From assembly GCA_023381615.1 (NCBI GenBank), contig JAMCQL010000047.1, positions 24,657 to 88,656 on the forward strand: DNA of 64,000 nt, written 5' to 3'. Shown here piece by piece: positions 60,993 to 64,000 of this stretch. Made by a program: the position numbers and the translations under genes. The notes under the pieces are model-generated. The model was not told where the DNA came from and ran no database searches. It saw only the letters and a list, made by a program, of their open reading frames with translations. Source of the DNA: Bacteroidota bacterium (GTDB lineage: Bacteria > Bacteroidota > Ignavibacteria > Kryptoniales > JAKASW01). Every line of letters begins with the position of its first letter. Position 1 is the first letter of the stretch.

Positions 60993-61065
60993 ACCGCGGA
61001 GACACTGAGACGCTAAGTTGAAAAATATTATAATAATTGACTTCGCGTCTTTGCGACTCTGCGGT
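60993..61065. repeat. Imperfect palindrome, ccgcggagac type
   Basis: Left arm accgcggagacactgagacgc (60993-61013) pairs with gcgtctttgcgactctgcgg plus t (61045-61065). 16 of 21 positions match, around an AT-rich 31-base loop. Sequences of this kind occur between genes in many environmental bacterial genomes, without a known function that I can name. Confidence 0.7.
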
Positions 61066-61125
61066 GAAATTCTCTTTTCTATGGTTTTCGGCCGCATCTA
61101 TAGGGACGTGGACGAAAAGTTCCAC

Positions 61126-61147
61126 TGTCCGAAGGATCCTTTGGACA
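61126..61147. repeat. 22-bp palindrome (copy of 43053)
   Basis: tgtccgaaggatcctttggaca is an imperfect palindrome around ggatcc and a near-copy of 43053-43074 with three differences. It follows directly after a gacgaaaagttccac motif. Confidence 0.6.
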
Positions 61148-61164
61148 AGACCCGATAAAGAAAA

Positions 61165-61232
61165 GAATAGCACGCGGATGACACAGATTTTCACAGATGA
61201 GATCAAGTGGAATAAATTAATCCGTGTGCCAT
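61165..61232. repeat. Partial copy of the 51546 palindrome
   Basis: gaatagcacgcggatgacac onward (61165-61203) resembles the left arm of 51546-51650, and aattaatccgtgtgccatc (61214-61232) is a shorter complementary arm. The two arms can pair over about 15 bases. It ends about 110 bases before the MFS start. Confidence 0.5.
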
Positions 61233-61345
61233 CTTTTCCAATGGCGATTCTGGGATTAAAAGTTGAAACCGAAAGCCAGAAGTATTCCAAAAGTATATTA
61301 AGTTGAATTCACAATAATAGAACACATTCAAACGAAGGAAGGTTT

Positions 61346-62653
61346 ATGAGCGACGACTCACGATTAAAGAAATTTTTCAGCGGTTTTCATCGATCTTTTT
61401 GGGTTGCAAACTCGCTCGAACTTTTTGAGCGGCTTGCTTATTACGCGCAGGCGGCGGTGATGAGCATCTTTCTGAGAAACCACCTGCATTTCAGCGAGGT
61501 CGACGCCGGAACGCTCTCGTCAATCTTTGGAGGCTTCGTTTATCTCCTCCCAATATTTGCCGGCACATTTGCCGACAAGTACGGATTTCGAAGGGCGTTC
61601 TCCTTCGCGTTCTTTGTAATGGCGATTGGATATTTCTTGGTCGGATCTGTTGGCTCGCCGCTCTTTGCGCCGGTCGTGCATTCGTTTCCACTCTTCTGGG
61701 TTCTTGTGGTTGTTCTGCTGTTCACAGCGATAGGCGAGTCATTCATCAAGCCGTCCGTGCTTGGAACGATAGCGGTCTCTTCGAAGCCTGAGACGAAGTC
61801 GCTCGGGTACGCAATCTACTACACGCTTGTCAACGTCGGCGGCGCAACCGGACCGGTGATTGCATATTTCTTCCGGGATAAAATTGGAATTGAATCTGTT
61901 TACATGGTTTCAGCAGTTACATGCGGACTAATGTTTTTCGGGACGCTAATTTTTTATCACGAGCCGGAAGCCGCGCTCACACAACAACCATCTCTTGGCG
62001 AGAAACTGAGAGACATGCTGCGAGTTTTGAAAAACGGCCGCTTCATGGTTTTCCTTTTGATCTTCTCATTGTACTGGATAATGTTCTGGCAGGTTTTTGT
62101 GATCGTTCCATTTTATCTGACAGATTTCATTTCGAAGAACGCTCCGTTTGAGCTCATCGAATCGGTGGATGCGTGGGCAATAATTTTCCTGCAGGTAATT
62201 GTTAACAGATTGACGAAGAAGATGCCGCCGGTAACTGCGATCACCATAGGCTTCGGCGTCTCCACTTTGAGTTGGCTCGTGATCGCAATTCATCCAAATG
62301 TGTGGACAATCATCGCGGCTATGGTAGTGTGGTCGTTAGGTGAGATGACGCAAGCGCCTCGGTATTACGAGTACATAGCCGATCATGCGCCGAAAGGGCA
62401 GGAAGCGCTCTTTCAGGGATACGCATTTCTGCCGATTGCAATCGCGTGGTTTGTTGGCGGCACTTTCGGCGGCTGGCTTTACGAGACATTGACCAAGTCG
62501 CTTCTCGTCAGGTCGGGTGAGACGGTGCAGGTCCTCGGTCAGCCGACGGGAATCTGGTTGACGCTTACCGGGATTGGAATTGCTGCCACATTGCTGATGG
62601 TGATGTACAACGCTTACATCACTAAGAAAGACAAGGCAATAGCACAAGCCTGA
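61346..62653 (+). CDS. MFS transporter
   Basis: The 435-residue major facilitator has 12 helices. It begins DSRLKKFFSGFHRSFWVANS, then LELFERLAYYAQAAVMSIFL, where the E-x-x-E-R-x-x-Y-Y helix 1 motif is that of proton-dependent oligopeptide (POT/PTR) transporters. The loop 2-3 motif is GTFADKYGFRRAFSFAF (G-x-x-x-D-x-x-G-x-R-R). The substrate is unknown, and the POT-like helix suggests a peptide or similar solute. GAAGGAAGG lies just upstream of the ATG. It is transcribed alone from the palindrome-rich spacer. Confidence 0.9.
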   Translation: MSDDSRLKKFFSGFHRSFWVANSLELFERLAYYAQAAVMSIFLRNHLHFSEVDAGTLSSIFGGFVYLLPIFAGTFADKYGFRRAFSFAFFVMAIGYFLVGSVGSPLFAPVVHSFPLFWVLVVVLLFTAIGESFIKPSVLGTIAVSSKPETKSLGYAIYYTLVNVGGATGPVIAYFFRDKIGIESVYMVSAVTCGLMFFGTLIFYHEPEAALTQQPSLGEKLRDMLRVLKNGRFMVFLLIFSLYWIMFWQVFVIVPFYLTDFISKNAPFELIESVDAWAIIFLQVIVNRLTKKMPPVTAITIGFGVSTLSWLVIAIHPNVWTIIAAMVVWSLGEMTQAPRYYEYIADHAPKGQEALFQGYAFLPIAIAWFVGGTFGGWLYETLTKSLLVRSGETVQVLGQPTGIWLTLTGIGIAATLLMVMYNAYITKKDKAIAQA

Positions 62654-63234
62654 TAATACTCCTCTGAGCCTGAGGCTCATCCACCTCTGGCTGACTAAAT
62701 TGTTCTTGACATCTGCCAGGGTACACTTTACATTTGAACAACGCTCGCGGGAATCAGGGTACACATTCGACCCGCGAGTGAAGCATGACGGAAAGTGAGA
62801 TAGCGATACTGTTGTTGGCAGGTTGAAGAGCCGACATCGAAACCAAACCTAACATCGTCGGGAGATGCGGGGAAAATTCCATTAAGAACCTTTTATGCTT
62901 CTTGCGTTACGGCAAGGGCGGGCAGTCAGTTTTCAGTAGTTTGTTTACAAATAAATATTTTGTCGTTACCATGGTTCCCGCAAGAACGGGATGGTAACGT
63001 ATCATCGGTGCTCCGCACCGTTGAATGGTAATTGACGCGGAGCGTCAAGACGATGTTTCCACGGCGACCGTTGGAACAAGAGTAAGGATGTTGAAAACTG
63101 TGTCAGCCACAAATTCAAGGAGGCTCGTTATGAATGCGAACAGAACACACGCAGGGTAACTGTAAGCCAAAACATATGTCGTGCAGGATATTTTTTAATT
63201 CACATAATCATTCACAAAACTAAAGGGAGTTGTT
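62654..63234. other. Intergenic region with repeats and hairpin array
   Basis: No credible gene is visible in these 581 bases. 62665-62681 is a copy of the palindromic repeat at 747. In 62720-62764 the word agggtacac occurs twice about 42 bases apart, which could be what is left of the terminal repeats of an IS21- or IS481-like element, but no transposase remains. 62964-63077 holds four consecutive hairpins (listed separately). 63221-63232 contains aaagggag, the likely ribosome site of the next gene. Confidence 0.6.
62964..63077. repeat. Array of four consecutive hairpins
   Basis: Within 114 bases: cgttaccat (62964-62972) with atggtaacg (62991-62999) plus an inner cccg/cggg; cggtgc-tcc-gcaccg (63006-63020); ttgacgc-gga-gcgtcaa (63032-63048); and gtttccacgg-cga-ccgttggaac (63055-63077, one mismatch). 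None has a U-run, so they are not ordinary terminators. Confidence 0.75.
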
Positions 63235-63720
63235 ATGCCTTACGCAAACATTTCGGCAGTGTTGTCCGACGAGGATCGTGACATAATCATCACAAGCCTT
63301 AATGCGGTAAACGCGAAGTTGCCGTTCACAATCAACCTTACAAATGACGAAAAGGCCACAATGCTTAAAATGGGCGACAAGTCTATTCCATTCGTGGACA
63401 AGAGCCTTGGCTATGCCCAAGCGAACGCGAACCTTGTGCCGCCGTACTTGAATGTGGCAGAACTTAAAAAAGACGTCGAATTAGTCAGGCAACTTGACCC
63501 GGTTTATAGACTGATCATGCAGCTTGCGAGTGCGATAGATGACACTTACACCGCGTTAGGAAGCGAGGCGTTCACCGCTTCTCTTACCTTTTACAACACA
63601 GTAAGGGACGCGGCTAAGCGCAACGTTCCCGGCGCGGCTGCTATCTATGAAGACCTGAAAGAGAGATTCCCGGGCAAGTCCCAAAAGGTGAAGACAGCGC
63701 AATCCGCCCCGAAGGGTTAG
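63235..63720 (+). CDS. Protein of unknown function, 161 aa
   Basis: The product starts at ATG 63235 with AAGGGAG seven bases upstream. It is helical and has no Cys or Trp, signal peptide or membrane helix. The segments LPFTINLTNDEKATMLKMGD, KSIPFVDKSLGYAQANANLV and AAKRNVPGAAAIYEDLKERF look conserved and ordered. From memory it belongs to a recurrent family of hypothetical proteins in environmental Bacteroidota and relatives that carries a KLPF-x-I-x-LT-x-x-E...KMGDKS pattern, but I know no function. The C-terminus is basic and low-complexity (KSQKVKTAQSAPKG). It is monocistronic and is followed by a perfect palindrome and a tandem-repeat array. Confidence 0.8.
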   Translation: MPYANISAVLSDEDRDIIITSLNAVNAKLPFTINLTNDEKATMLKMGDKSIPFVDKSLGYAQANANLVPPYLNVAELKKDVELVRQLDPVYRLIMQLASAIDDTYTALGSEAFTASLTFYNTVRDAAKRNVPGAAAIYEDLKERFPGKSQKVKTAQSAPKG

Positions 63721-63750
63721 GCGATGCTTCTGCCGGCCCGGAAATGCCCT

Positions 63751-63816
63751 AGGTGACCGTCACTTCTATGTCAGATTGTCAGTGGATTGCAATGTTTACG
63801 CAAGTGACGGTCACCT
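63751..63816. repeat. Perfect 15-bp inverted repeat with 36-base loop
   Basis: aggtgaccgtcactt (63751-63765) and aagtgacggtcacct (63802-63816) are exact reverse complements. The arm is itself partly palindromic (gtgac...gtcac). It lies 30 bases after the stop of the 161-residue protein. It resembles REP-type palindromes moved by Y1 (RAYT) transposases in other bacteria, but no such transposase is in the window. Confidence 0.8.
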
Positions 63817-63819
63817 GAA

Positions 63820-64000
63820 CGTTTAGGTATCTCCGGGAGGCGTGTATCGTCTCTCGGAGACACAAAAAGGGTGGTCGGAGTGTCCTTCTTGACCCGCCGA
63901 GATTCAAGCGGGTACCTCGGAGAGTCCTCTTTGATTCCCGGAGGTTCAGAAAGGTATCAAAAAGAGTCTTCTTTGATACTCAGAGATTCAAAGAGGTATG
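63820..64000. repeat. Tandem array of about 42-bp imperfect repeats
   Basis: Three full units are clear: 63854-63895, 63896-63937 and 63938-63979. A fourth starts at 63980 and is cut by the window edge, and a degenerate one lies at about 63820-63853. Each has the scheme cggag-attcaa-gggta-(c)-gagt-cctctttgattc. A unit ends in ctttgat and the next starts gattcaaag, so neighbouring units can pair. In the frame starting at 63855 the array reads a 14-residue periodic pattern R-F-x-x-V-x-x-R-V-x-F-D, open from 63819 to the edge but with no start codon. There are no unique spacers, so it is not a CRISPR array. Confidence 0.8.

Larger units (their letters stand above)
60721..61345. other. Intergenic region packed with palindromic repeats
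   Basis: No credible gene lies in these 625 bases. They contain a small hairpin gacag-ccaaaag-ctgtc (60781-60797), copies of a gggacgyggmcgaaaagt motif at about 60958-60977 and 61102-61120, and the imperfect palindromes listed separately at 60993-61065, 61126-61147 and 61165-61232. Promoters for the metallophosphoesterase gene (minus) and the MFS gene (plus) should be at its two ends. Confidence 0.65.

Noticed and set aside
62336..62764. 142-residue minus-strand ORF
   Set aside because: Mostly antisense to the MFS gene. The first part lies in repeat DNA. There are no motifs.
63820..64000. Tandem repeats as a CRISPR array
   Set aside because: Units of about 42 bp are adjacent without unique spacers and are imperfect. 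No cas gene is visible.

Overview
The window looks like chromosomal DNA from a respiring member of the Bacteroidota/Chlorobiota/Ignavibacteria assemblage. That placement is inference. It rests on an alternative complex III operon joined to a caa3-type oxidase, on Bacteroidota-like gene content (M13 peptidase, BMP-type nucleoside importer), on moderate G+C, and on many short palindromes between genes of a kind common in such genomes. Shine-Dalgarno-like sites (AGGA/GGAG) precede many genes, and ATG, GTG and TTG starts are all used. No phage, CRISPR array or intact insertion sequence is visible.

Layout. 1-1281: the start of a ccmB heme-exporter gene (minus strand, cut by the window edge), a frameshifted GIY-YIG nuclease gene and two tRNA-Ser genes. 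1592-10835: a TPR protein overlapping aroE, uvrA on the minus strand with a truncated conserved ORF at its 3' end, an ATP-grasp protein abutting an exonuclease/UvrC-like fusion, and a CpoB-like lipoprotein. 11024-19961: a large GH13 protein, then a solute symporter followed by a three-component corrinoid methyl-transfer module (UroD-type methyltransferase, corrinoid protein, homocysteine methyltransferase), and pdxH. 19970-31621: an SDR epimerase, CNNM/CorC protein, aroK, aroB, purM, an M13 peptidase, and the run SDR-yqeY-cvpA-mutS2. 31944-33937: biotin carboxylase and biotin carrier.

34301-49792 is a large aerobic respiratory locus on the plus strand: actA, a small twin-arginine ORF, actB, actC, a fused actD-actE, actF, a cytochrome c, sco, coxA, coxC, coxD, coxB, ctaB, and an 8-helix membrane cytochrome c. 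Together they encode a quinol-to-cytochrome c reductase, an oxygen reductase of the A2 (YSHP) type, and assembly factors for CuA and heme. CcmB at the left edge fits a need for c-heme maturation.

50704-57301 on the minus strand is a nucleoside scavenging cluster: purine nucleoside phosphorylase, a complete BMP-type ABC importer, thymidine kinase and cytidine deaminase. It is followed by a GT87-like membrane protein with a periplasmic beta-rich tail, a membrane metallophosphoesterase, and an MFS transporter on the plus strand. The right end holds a 161-residue protein of unknown function followed by a perfect 15-bp palindrome and an array of about 42-bp tandem repeats that runs off the window.

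The least explained material is between the genes: several classes of imperfect long palindromes, two arrays of consecutive hairpins, and the repeat array at the right edge. Among proteins, the 8-helix cytochrome, the small ORF between actA and actB, the 77-residue ORF with its own terminator, and the right-edge protein are the ones I cannot assign.
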